Shown one piece after another: positions 49,011-60,513 of a stretch of DNA of 64,000 nucleotides. How positions within the stretch are numbered: the first letter of the stretch is position 1; each line of letters opens with the position of its first letter. The position numbers were made by a program, and so were the translations under genes. The notes below the pieces were generated by a model. That model was not told where the DNA came from and did not search any database. It worked only from the letters and a program-made list of their open reading frames with translations. Source of the DNA: Euryodendron excelsum (taxonomy: Eukaryota; Streptophyta; Magnoliopsida; Ericales; Pentaphylacaceae); contig CM065394.1 in assembly GCA_033060915.1 (NCBI GenBank), positions 36,504,001 to 36,568,000 on the forward strand, written 5' to 3'.

Positions 49011-52000
49011 ATGGATGGGCATGGAGAGGAAGATCAAACTGCTTTTGAGATAGGAGTGGTGATTCCAAGGATGGTTGTCAAGCCAGGAGAGAAGAGTTAT
49101 GATTGCCTTGAGATTCTAGTTGATGAGTTCAGGAACGTGGGATTAATAGTTGACAGAGTTCTTGGGTTTCAAGTTGAATTTATCAAGGTTCAATCTTGCT
49201 CCTCTTTGCTGTTGTTTTACCTGTTCTCTTGTCTCTTTTTTGTAAACTTTTTTTTAAAGGTTTGATATGTTGTTGCAAGAATATGAAACCAGTGATTGCA
49301 TCTTGTCAAGGACTCTTTGAAACCCACACATTGTAATGGTTGGTGCAATTGACATATAATGATGACTTTAAAATCTGTAATTGTATCTTGCCTGCTAATG
49401 TTCCAAATCCACTCATTCATAAATTTACAGTATGAATGAAAGGATACTCTTTTTTCTTTGTGCAATGAAAGTATGCAAGAATTCTTAATTGTGCAGGTAT
49501 TTCTTATATGAGATTTCTAGTTCACTCTCTGCTCATTTTTATTCTAATTTTACAGCATAAAATATTGAAATCCAGTCCAATTCTTAATGCATTATAGTAC
49601 TGTTCTATGTACATGATGTTAACAGTAAATTAAGTACTTACAATTTGAAGAATGTCAGAATATCACTAATTGGTTTTGGAAATATTCTAAAAAGGGAATT
49701 TGCTGTATTTATTTATGAGACTAAACTCTTGCAGCATTGTGATTTAAAATTGGGATTATCTGGTTTATCTATTATTTTCACATGATGTTAGAATTTGATA
49801 CGCATGTGGGCACTAAGAATTCTGTTTACATTCTGTGATTATCTCTTTTTTAGTTGGCAGCACCTTTGGAAACCCTGGGGAGGGCTGCAGCCGAGTTGCA
49901 ATTAAAGAAAAGAACTCATATTGGTAACAGTTGCACAGTTCCCATTTAGTTTTTCTGTTGTCATCCCATTTTGACTTTCATATCTCTCTCTCTTAAATGG
50001 TCTGTTATCCTCATTGAATATTCTGTTTCTTCACTTGATGTTGATTTCAGGAATGGATCTACCATTTGAGTGGGATGAGGCTGAAGCTTTTGTCAGACAA
50101 CCTGACGGTTCATTATTCAGTTGGTGTGAGCGTTTTCATTGCTACCATCACATCATATATGGAATTGTGAGTTGTTCTATATGTACAAACACTTCCATTA
50201 ATAATCCTGTGTGCACTATTTCTCTTAAATAGACATCGGAAATCTTTATGATGGCAGTGAATTTGAGTTTCTTATTTGTGGACCATAGACTTCAAAGACA
50301 TAGCTATCAAATTTTAAGCGTGGTAGCAGCCGGTTCAATTTAGTTCCCTTTTGTCAGACAACCTGATGGTTCATTATTCAGTTGGTGTGAGCGTTTTCAA
50401 TGCTACCATCACATCATATATGGAATTGTGTGTTGTTCTATATGTACAAACACTTCCATTAATAATCCCGTGTGCACTATTTCTCTTAAATAGACATCGG
50501 AAATCTTTATGATGGCAGTGAATTTGAGTTTCTTATTTGTGGACCATAGACTTCAAAGACATAGCTATCAAATTTTAGGTGTGGTAGCAGCCGGTTCAAT
50601 TTAGTTTCCCTTTTTCTGGTGCTGTTACAATTGAAGTCTCTAAAAATTGCATGTTGCCCATCTTTTCACTTCGTCTAATTTTTATTTATAATCGGATATT
50701 GATTGACATATTGCACACAAGCAACTACGATCTTTTTTATAGCTACCTAATGACTAAACTTATATGGTCTATACATTTTGGATCCGTTATTTGTGATTTA
50801 GTCTTACAACGAATCAAGTTCCAGACTGTAGAATTAATATGTTCTGGGATTAATGGGTTTGCAGTTTCATTGTAGTTCAGTTTTTCTTTTTGAACTGATT
50901 TTCACTCTCAAATTCACAGGTGAACAAGAGGGAGTCAGTTTTAACTTTAAAATCTGATTGCAAAGAGTTCCACTGGGAATTACGAGAATCTCTTCTTCAG
51001 AAGTTGGAGTTGGAGGGCATTGTTAAGGAAGTCTTTCCTTTGCATGGTAAACTAGCTTTCATGTATTACAAAGTTACCAGTAATTCTGCTAACACTCAAA
51101 ATAAGATGAGTTTTGGTTTATAGATGAAACAAAGCGGAAGAAGCTTCTGAGAAGTTGGGCATTAAACTGGTGGGACTTCACAAGACAGCCTATCGATGAG
51201 ATCTATTCATATTTTGGGACGAAGGTGAATGATGATATGATGAGATCTATGGCAATTTTTACTCATATATAATTTTTGAGTTGCAATAATATTTAAATGT
51301 AATTTACACTGCAGATAGCAACCTATTTTGCTTTCCTTGGAATGTTTACACGATGGCTTTTATTTCCAGCTGTATTCGGGCTTACCTTGCAGTTGGTTGA
51401 TTTTGGGTAGGCTATCGTACCTTTTGATATGGATATAGCAACAGTTTATGAATGTGATGCAGTCCAGCTTCTAATAATTTCCGTGTTTGAATACTGTTTT
51501 CTTCAGATCATTGCAGTTATTAGTACTCCCTGTTTTCTTCATAATCGTAATATCGTGGGCTGTATTGTTTTTCCAATTCTGGAAACGTAAGAACTCTGCC
51601 CTCCTTGCCAGGTAACTTGATTCATTATCCCGCTATTATGTAGCTACTGTTAACTTTTGGTGTAATTGTTGCTTGTTCTTTCCCTTCCTCTCGCTGGTTT
51701 AATTTTTGTTTGGTTTTATTGCTTTTTAATTTTTATTCATATTTAATGTTATTCCTTTTTATATTTTCTATGTCTGGGTATTGTAGGTGGCAGATTAGTA
51801 GTTCAAATGGAGCAGACCCTGGATATAAACTTTTGGAAAGTGATTGGAGTTCCTTCCAGTCTCCAGTGGAACTCATTACAAAATGGGGCACTGATAAAAG
51901 AAAAGCGAAGGAACTATTTCAAAGAGAGGAATGGTTTGGACGTCTGATGAGATTCAGAAATGATGCCATCATTATCTTAAGTATCATATGTCTTCAGCTG

Positions 52001-55000
52001 CCATTTGAATTGGCTTATGCTCATCTGTACGAGGTTATCGGGTCTGATCTTTTGAAGTGAGGATCTAATTATTTACATCGAATATGTTCTTTTGTTTTTT
52101 CATAGGGAAAGGAAATTATTATATTTTTTCTGACAACTACTAAGATCTGCTTAAGAAGTTCTCTTCCTCATTTTATATTTTATTCCAAATGTCTGATCTG
52201 ATTTATACTTGTTATGCTTTGTTTAGCATATATGCAGCAATCATGTATTTATATGCACATGCAGTTTCTGTATGTCAACTTATCACGTTGTGATATGTTT
52301 GACAAATATAATCACTACAGACAGGTGATGTATTTATTTTCCCTTTCATTTGTATCTAAAACTATGTAGCATTGGATAGATCAACCATCAATAAGCCTTC
52401 GTGGACATTACAATATTACTCATTCATGCATCAACAATAGTCTTTCAGTGAGAAAACTATATCATGCTTCAGAGTCGAGACTATAGATTCCTTCCCTGCT
52501 TTTTTAGTATGAATTTTTATTTGTACTGAGTTGGAGCATAAATTCTTCATCCTGCTGTATTAGGATTTAGGTCTGTCTCTAAATTATTATTTTGTCTTCT
52601 GAAACTGTATTTTTGAATGAGTGGCATTCTGTTGCAATGAAGCTGGTTGGTATTTTCTCAAAATACAGCATTTTTCTTAACCGTCATGGTGATTCTAGAG
52701 AAGTGTTGATTCTTTTGGTTTCTTTATCTTCATAAAATCTGTTTTGCCATTTCCATAGTGTGTACAGATGTAGTGAGTTTATTCATGCTCGGACATCCCG
52801 ATTGAGGTTATCTCCTCACTACTGTCCGTTGGAGTCTGATGGGCTTAGAGTTCCCACCTTGGCAAGTAACATGTCTATGGGATGTCACTCAAATGACTAT
52901 AAGTCTGGGCCAAAGGCATAAAAATCGTGTGAAGTATTAATCTTTGGAAACGAACTATGATATCTGGATCAAGAAGGCGATAAATTATTGTACTGGTCAA
53001 GGAATATGAATTTTGATGGATTCTTGGAGAGAGTTCACCTTTAAAGTTAATTTATTTTACTGGGGGCCAAGAAGGATAAGGGAAACTAGGACAAGAAAAT
53101 ATCAAGTTTTTCTGCTTGTGCAGGGATTTTGGGTACTAAAAATATTGTTCTCTATTCATTAACTGAATATGGTAAGTTTTAGGCACCATTTTATTTTGGG
53201 GGAGACGAGGATATTTTTCAACGTATCTGCTTTGAGTATTATCATTTGGCATTAAAATCTTCTAGACAAGAACCAAGTTGTATTTTCTTCTATTTTGAGA
53301 TTAGCACGTCAAAATTTCTTTTGCTCCAACATTCAACATCACAGTTGTTGACCTGATAATTTTAAGTTAAGCCACGTCCAAAACAAAGTTAATTATGGTT
53401 AAGGACTTGATTTTTTGTGTGAGAGCACCTTAAACACTCTGTTGCAAAACCAAAATCTAAACCAAAAGATGCTCCGTTTAATGGATAACCCTGAACATAG
53501 ATGTTAATCGTGAATTACAAAAGATTTTGATGTTGCAATATGTGACGTCATTGGTATCTTGCAAAAATAAATGTCTCAAGGGAAAGGTTGCCTCGGGATT
53601 TGGCATGTCCATATGTGGACATGCACCACGTCATCTTTCTTTTGCTCATTGGTCACTTTTTGTTTAATTGTCCAATAATATAAGTAGCTCTCTCATGATA
53701 GAAACAAAATTTTTGTTTCATGATGACATCATTACTGCCTGTAAAACTTTCAGACTCATTCTGACACTGCAAGCTCTAGAGATCAACTTAGCTCTATACT
53801 AACTTTAACCAGGTTAATTCTAGGTCTGCTGACTTCTGATTTTTAGATATTGGTTTTCTTGTTAAACAAAGGTTAAAACCATTTTCTTTGGAGGCACCGA
53901 TTTGGACAAGATGAATTAAACATACTATTATTGGTTTATATTTTGGTTTTGAGTGAACTTCTTCTACATCACTTAGAGGTGCATTTGTTTTCTGCTGAGC
54001 CTTCATCTTAGTTAGTAGGGCATTTTCCTAGTCAGAAAGGCACCACATGCACCTCTCTCTTGCTAACCTCGTAGTGATGGGCATTTTACGTTATTTTATG
54101 GATTATTAATTCATACAACCTATTTACCTCTGTTATATTTGAGTTTTGACTTTGTATATTGCCGTCAAATTATTGTAGAATACAACATATGGCGATCAGT
54201 CTGAACTTAAATGGAATTGCTTCTGTCATGGTTAGAGCCCTGTTGCAATGTTAGCGTAATTAAGTGTTTGGGGGCATTATAATTTGAGTTTTCTGGACCA
54301 TATAATCAATTCATCCTGCTCTTGAACACTACTCATTTCAATTCTTTTGATGTGCTGGGATACTTAATCTTCCTATAGTTCTTGCAGTAGGTAGCCTCCT
54401 TGCTTGTGGATGGACCCTTATCTGTTGTAGTGTCTGTTGATGCTCTACCTTTTTGAAGGAAAATCCATCAATTGGTGAAAATATATGAAATATGTATATC
54501 TAGCTTCGCCTTTTATTTGTTGCTAGGAGATCTTTGATTGGAATATGCGGGACACGAGGTACACGGTCATTTGATCTATCCTATCAAAGCACGGATCATG
54601 ACTTAGTTCCTGTCATCATCTCTTGGTATTCACTTATAATTATGTGTCAAGCCTTGTGATCTTACTCAGTGAAAATCTTGTCAAATTTAGCCTGTCAAAA
54701 CAATATCTGTGGTCAAAGTATTGAGTTCCAAAGTTGTTTCTAATAACTTCAGCTATCCCACGTTTGCCCTCTATCTGATTCCAAGTCTCAAATTCAAGCT
54801 TATTTCTCTGTGATCATACTAAGTGTGTCTCTTGTGTTTCTCTAGATTACAATCACTGATTTCTAAAGAATCATATCTTGGGGCCTTGGTTCGAATCCAA
54901 GGTTTTTTTATCCAACCTTTCTAGTTGCAGTCATTCATCCTAATATGCTCATAATTGAGGCCACAAATAATAGTTGGGTTATGTTGTTTTATAAGTATTC

Positions 55001-56892
55001 TGCAGATATTATCATCTCAACTAGAATCAGTGATCTTCCTTTTCAGATTAGTTGCCTCCTATTTGAAAGCAAAACGACAAATATGGGACAGTGTCAGGGT
55101 TCATTAATGTGCAATTGAAATATGGGTAAAGCAATCATTTAAAGGAATTTGATTCTTCTAGTCCAATCCCATAATGGTTCAACAACTAATTTGAGGCAAG
55201 TGTGATTCAGAAACCTCAAGGAGTGTTCTTATACTTAACCTAGACAGACTCCTCACCTAACTTGACTTGTTTATGTTGGTCATGTGACAATCTGACAGAC
55301 TCATCATCTAGCTTGACTAGATTATGTTGATCATGTAACATGCTAGAAACGCATCTTAAGTTCAGTTAGTTGGATTTGTTTAGCTGGAAATATCCTTCTC
55401 AATGTCCTCTTACCTGCAATTTTAAGGTACCGAGGTAGCTAAGCTCTCCAGAAACCTCACCCCCACCACTAAAAAAGAAAAAGAAAAAGCTGTAAATTCT
55501 TTCATGAACGTTGCGAAAATGACTTGTAAAGAAGATTCCTCCATCACTAATAACAAATTACTCGGTGTGTGAGGCTATTGTGACTCCCTGATTGGCCCAC
55601 TGCAGACTGCATGGTATGTTCATTATTATCCTATTTTTGGTGGAGATGTGAACTTCTTGCTTCAGTATCTCCTTCATCACACCTAACTTATCCATAGTGT
55701 CAGTGACCTGTCACTAGCCCAAAGATGCAGGTTGCTAAATTGTTCATAAGGTTGATCGAGGGCAAGTACAGTCAGCCTTCCAGCCCATTTATGCAAACAC
55801 AACACCTTAGACATTTTTAGTCTTTGTCATCATTCTCATTTCAAGTTCAATGTTCACATTTTAGAATATGCATCCCATGTGGTTGGAGCTGTAAATTGTA
55901 GTCAAGGATCAGTCTTCTCCTTTTGAGTATTTCTTGTATTTATTACATAAAATTATTTAAATATCATAAAGCCACCTAAGTCTTTTGTTTTCAGGTTTGG
56001 GCTGACAGCAGTCTATCTTTTTGCCATTCAGTATTTTAACAAAATTGGGGGCAATATATCAGTCAATCTCATTAAACATGAACATAATGAAAGCACAGAA
56101 TATAGAGCTGACAGCTTGGTTTACAAGGTAACGAGGAGAAATTGGTGCAATCCCTTGTGCATCTGGGCATTTTACTTGACCAAGTACTTACTTCCCCTTG
56201 CAGGTGTTTGGTCTCTATTTTATGCAGTCATATATTGGAATTTTTTATCATGCGCTTCTTCACCGTAATTTTTTGACCCTTCGCCAAGTTTTGATTCAGC
56301 GTCTAATAGTGTCCGAGGTTGGAAGAGGTTATTGATTATCTTTTCTGTGTTTAGATTCTCCTTTTTGGATTATTATGTACTTTTGTGCTGCAAAATGTTA
56401 TCCAGGTGCTGGAAAATCTGATGCAAAATTCTTTACCTTATCTGAAATACAGCTACAGAAAGTATAGAACTGTTCGGTAAGCCTCTTCAATCATTATGAC
56501 CTCCTTAGTTCTCAGCCCCTTAATCAATACGTCATAACTTAGCTTTTACCTTCATACTAATGCCTGGAATGCAGTTTTAAGTATTGCTTCCCCCATGTAG
56601 AAAGAAGAGAAAACGTGATAAAGGATCATCAACAGGGAAGACCCTATTCATTCCTAGGGTAGAGAAAGAGTATCTTAAACCTGCTTATTCTGCAAGCGTA
56701 GGCGAGGAACTTGAAGATGGGCTCTTTGATGGTAATGTACAAATCCATCTAACTGTCAGCCATAAATATTCTAGAAATAACATTTGGACACCATATCATA
56801 TTTAAAGCATCTCATTCTGTTTCAGAAACTATTTGAGGTGGGCTGTTTTTTTCTTCCCCCCTCCCCCTCCTTTCTAATTACATTGAAAGGTG

Positions 56893-56931
<39 letters not shown>

Positions 56932-59474
56932 TTTATGTGTTGGGTTGCCGCATATTGAAACAAGATTTAGTTACAGGATTTTGACTACTTGAACCTATAT
57001 TACCTGGAACGTGGATCGTTCAGGTACGTGGAACGGGAACGGTAACATGGTACGCCACATGTTCTAAAACATGTTACGCTTGTATAAATTACAATATTAA
57101 AATTAAGGTACTTTAAGAACAATTTTCTTTAATAATTAGAGATTTAATAATATATAATTATGTGTTTTCAAATTAATCATCTAAAAAATACATTCTAGGA
57201 GTATAATGGCCTATTTTTTTGCATATTTTTATGCCAAAATCCTATTCTCCCTATATTTTGGTTCATTATATTTGATTTCTTTCCTCATTAGGTGACATTT
57301 AAGGAAATAAATAGGAAAAAAGTTTGGGATCGCATTGGATCGCTAAATTCACCGTTTTAGAACGCTAGAGTACCATGTTTCGGAATGGTGTTCAAAAAAC
57401 GTAATTCGCTAGGGTAGTAGAGTATTATGGTAACACAGACTTGAATTAATTCCTGTAGAGTACCCCATCCTTAGTTTAAGGTGGGATCAAATTACTTCAA
57501 TTTACGAAGTATTGGCATTTTCATAAATGTTTCATCTCTATTACTATGTATCACCTGCAGACTTTCTGGAGTTGGCATTGCAGTTTGGAATGATTATGAT
57601 GTTTGCTTGTGCATTTCCTCCAGCATTTGCTTTCGCTGCACTGGTAATAATGCTCTTAGTTGCTCTTTCAGCATTAATTGCAGATGCTCTTTGAACTGTC
57701 TCAGGTCCGATGTAAATGAATGTTTGTGCTTTGTGTGGCGTTCTTATGCAGAACAACATCACAGAGATCAGAACTGATGCACTAAAGCTGCTTGCTGTGT
57801 TTAAGCGGCCAATTCCTCGTGCTGCTGCAACAATTGGAGCTTGGCTAAATATATTCCAGGTATCGATTTTATCTTTTCCAGACTATAAAAAAAATTTAGT
57901 TTCAGTCCTTTACTTGTGATTTTTTTTAATGCACTTTGAACACAAGCACAAAAACCTGTTTTAGATTAACTCAATTTATTTCTTAAATTTTTATTTCTAG
58001 TGCAAGCATTTATTTCTATTTATAGAAAACTTTAATTTAAGTCTGGAATCTGGATAATATTATCTTCAAAATTTTGGAAGCAGAAATTGCAATTGGAAGG
58101 AGATGGGTTTTCGATTTATTACCCCCATGTATATATATGACTAGAGGTTAATTGCTGCTGTCAATTGTAACAGCATCCAGGAGCTAACAATTTGAATAGC
58201 TCTGCTTAACATTAGCCTTTACTTATTGTGCTCCTGGAAATTATGGTTCATTGCTTAATGTGGCATCAGTTTGGCCAGTGGAACAATAATTGTAATCAGT
58301 ATCAACTAGCTGGAAAAATGGAGTTAGTGTTGTCATTGGTGCATCCGTAGCCATTAAAAAATGGGCAGCTCTAATGTTTAATGCGTGACTTCTGCGATTA
58401 GATCCTGATCACCAATAACCCCTATTGTACTTGGTGCATCAAGGGTAGCTACTAGCTTATCTTTTCACCAAATGCAGTACCCTGCATGAGTAAAATCCAT
58501 TGGATCTTTTCTTTCTTCTTTTTGTTTTTTTACTGTGACTCTGTGGCATATGTACTTTCACAACAGTTTTAAGGTGATTATGTTCATTACGCTTCTTATT
58601 ACAATGAATAATTTTGGATTAGGAAACTTTTTGACAATTAAAATAGGAAAACTAGGGGTTGGGGTGACCATTCAGCTCCGTCAAGCTCCAACTCATCTAC
58701 TTAATGGGCACTCATGCCATTTTATGACCACCATTTTCCTTGTTATTTTGCTCTCCTTTACCCTTGTCGTGGCTTTGACAATACACTTTGGTGAATAACT
58801 ACCAAATTCTCAATGTCTAGCTAATTACCTCTCTAATACGAAGGATCAAGTCTAAGCATTAAGATGTAAAATCAGGTCATTGGGACATAATAGTTATTCA
58901 ACAGTTGGTATTTTCTCATTGATTTCATTAACTTGCTTAGTTGTTTTCTTTAGATTCTGATTCTCTTTTTTACTCTACGACAACTGTTACTTATATGGGA
59001 CCATGCCTTGAATTTCAGTTCCTGATAGTGATGTCTATATGCACCAACTGCGCACTTCTAGTATGCTTATATGATCAGGAAGGGAAATGGAAAATTGAGC
59101 CTGGACTTGCAGCAATCCTCATTATGGAACACATCCTCTTATTAATTAAGTTTGTGTTCTCTCGCATTGTTCCTGAGGTGATCATCTTCTACTTTTCTTT
59201 TCTCGCATAGAAATTCTTCCCACAGCATTCACATTGTAATGACTAGTGATTGTTTTGGCTCATATGGTCCAAGAAGAATCTCAAATACATTAATGTGAAA
59301 TGGTGCACTAAGCGGCATAAAGTTTATGTTTTTCTACTCTGATAGGAACCTGCTTGGGTAAGAGCTGACAGGATGAAGAATGCAACGCAAGCACAGGACA
59401 TGTGCTCAAAGCAGCTTTTGAGGAACATTTCTGGAAATGAGAAGGTGTGTGCTGGATTAGAAAAGATCGATTGA
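49011..59474 (+). CDS. Anoctamin-like (TMEM16-type) membrane protein
   Basis: Sixteen exons join in frame: 49011-49187, 49854-49923, 50051-50166, 50920-51046, 51124-51224, 51315-51406, 51507-51611, 51787-52056, 55995-56127, 56204-56317, 56406-56476, 56601-56731, 57561-57643, 57752-57859, 59019-59177 and 59346-59474, giving about 661 residues. Matches the single-copy plant anoctamin-like protein (Arabidopsis At1g73020, recalled). The cytosolic N-terminus ends near [20 protein letters not shown]. Then come membrane segments ([92 protein letters not shown]) and the TMEM16 region [19 protein letters not shown]..., [20 protein letters not shown] and [18 protein letters not shown]. Animal relatives are Ca-activated chloride channels or lipid scramblases; the plant role is unproven. 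The 3.9-kb intron 8 shows only a diverged ~60-bp tandem repeat near 55236-55345. The donor of exon 10 (GAG/GTTGGA) is weak. Confidence 0.9.
50091..50614 (+). repeat. 262-bp tandem duplication covering the 3' part of anoctamin exon 3
   Basis: GTCAGACAACCTGAYGGTTC at 50091 recurs at 50353 and similarity runs through the whole 262 bp: the last 76 coding bases of exon 3, the donor and about 186 bases of intron. The second copy lacks the exon's acceptor and first 40 bases. Its donor GTGAGT is changed to GTGTGT, and one codon changes (CAT to CAA). The copies differ at only a handful of bases. Confidence 0.92.
56896..56928. repeat. (CT)n microsatellite
   Basis: About 16 CT units in intron 12 of the anoctamin-like gene. 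Confidence 0.95.
57013..57438 (+). mobile_element. MITE-like element, copy B
   Basis: Lies in intron 12 of the anoctamin-like gene, in the opposite orientation to the copy at 38156. The left end has GGTACGTGGAACGGGAACGG, ACATGGTAC and GTTCTAAAAC. The right end, read inverted, has ACATGGTACTCTAGCGTTCTAAAACGG, so the ends are partial inverted repeats. The middle is AT-rich and non-coding. Confidence 0.55.
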
Positions 59475-60141
59475 CAGGGGAACTTGTCTGGCAGATTTGA
59501 AGAAATAAATGGGAAATGGTTTTGAACCAAAAGCTAATTTTAGGAACATTTGCTAGAGCTGACATGGGTTTTGATACGTTGCACTTGTGTATGCCTCAAG
59601 TTGGTTTCATTTGTATAAATCAGTACTACATCATTGATTAGGGAATTTTGTGCAAAATTTTCTTCTCTTTTCCTTTGAATAAGAGTGGTTGAATAAGATT
59701 TGGTAACCATGTCGTAGTTCTTTCCATGCTGGGACAGTAGTTGTCTACTTTTCCATTCTTTTCTCGAGAAAATAATATAAAGCATTACCGGTAAGTGATT
59801 CTCTGTTGTAAAACTAACTCCAATTCTTGAGGTCTGTGCATAGATACTTTACATAGAAGACTTATTGTTGAGCAATTAGAGTTTTGAAGGACCTAACTAT
59901 ATACAGAAACACTTTAAAAAAGTCTTTGATCACCCCCACCCTGATCAGCAATTCTGCCATTTTTAACAGAGAAACTGATCCATGGATTGTATGACTGCAC
60001 GATGACTCTGCTCATTTACATTTATCCGTCTTCAAGCATGAACTTCACTCCATTATGCATGATTCAAGCTAGCATGATATATATATAGGAATATATAGGA
60101 ATATATCTCCACCCACAATGCATGGTTCACCAGTATCTTGA
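59475..60141. other. Convergent spacer after the anoctamin-like gene
   Basis: Presumed 3' untranslated sequence of the anoctamin-like gene, then a short AT-rich spacer with a two-copy ATATAGGAAT near 60084-60104. No gene recognised. Confidence 0.4.
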
Positions 60142-60513
60142 TCAGCGACGAGGGCTGCCAAAACTGTCACTGACCTGACGGGCATAAGTAACTACAGCTT
60201 TAGCCCATCTTTTTATCTCGGACTTGAACTTCTTCGAATCCAGGTGTTTCAATGATTTTATTCCTGCTGGTTCTATAGAGATCTCCATGAAGGAGAGGCA
60301 GTGGTCGAAGCGTTGCCGCTTCGCACTGCCTTCACCCTTGCTCGGAGAAGTAGCTAATTCTTTCACAGACGTGCCGATGGAGTCTTCTTCCATTTGCTGC
60401 ATATCAAAACTATCCTGCAATGGTTGCTGCTCCAAAGGCTTCCTTAAATTTATAAAGGTTAGTAGAATTAGCTCAAAGACAAGGAACATAGTAAGTCCAA
60501 TGCGTGTAGCCAT
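60142..60513 (-). CDS. Small single-exon protein with N-terminal hydrophobic segment, unknown function
   Basis: A 123-residue frame begins MATRIGLTMFLVFELILLTF, which could be a signal peptide or membrane anchor (about residues 5-22). The middle is acidic and polar (MQQMEEDSIGTSVKELATSP). The C-terminal 50 residues are strongly basic and look structured: SFMEISIEPAGIKSL, then KKFKSEIKRWAKAVVTYARQ and a final SFGSPRR. I do not recognise the family. Codon use and GC content are more gene-like than in the adjoining spacer, and the start codon lies in a plausible context, which favours a real gene. The layout of signal plus variable middle plus basic conserved-looking tail fits a small secreted or membrane-tethered protein. 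A peptide-precursor role is conceivable but rests only on that layout. Confidence 0.55.
   Translation of the reverse strand: MATRIGLTMFLVFELILLTFINLRKPLEQQPLQDSFDMQQMEEDSIGTSVKELATSPSKGEGSAKRQRFDHCLSFMEISIEPAGIKSLKHLDSKKFKSEIKRWAKAVVTYARQVSDSFGSPRR

Noticed and set aside
50353..50430. Alternative exon 3 in the anoctamin-like gene
   Set aside because: It lacks the acceptor and the 5' part of the exon, and the donor is altered; treated as a duplicated fragment.
58535..58798. Open frame with hydrophobic stretches on the plus strand
   Set aside because: Lies in intron 14 of the anoctamin-like gene, and the exons on both sides already complete the family sequence without it.
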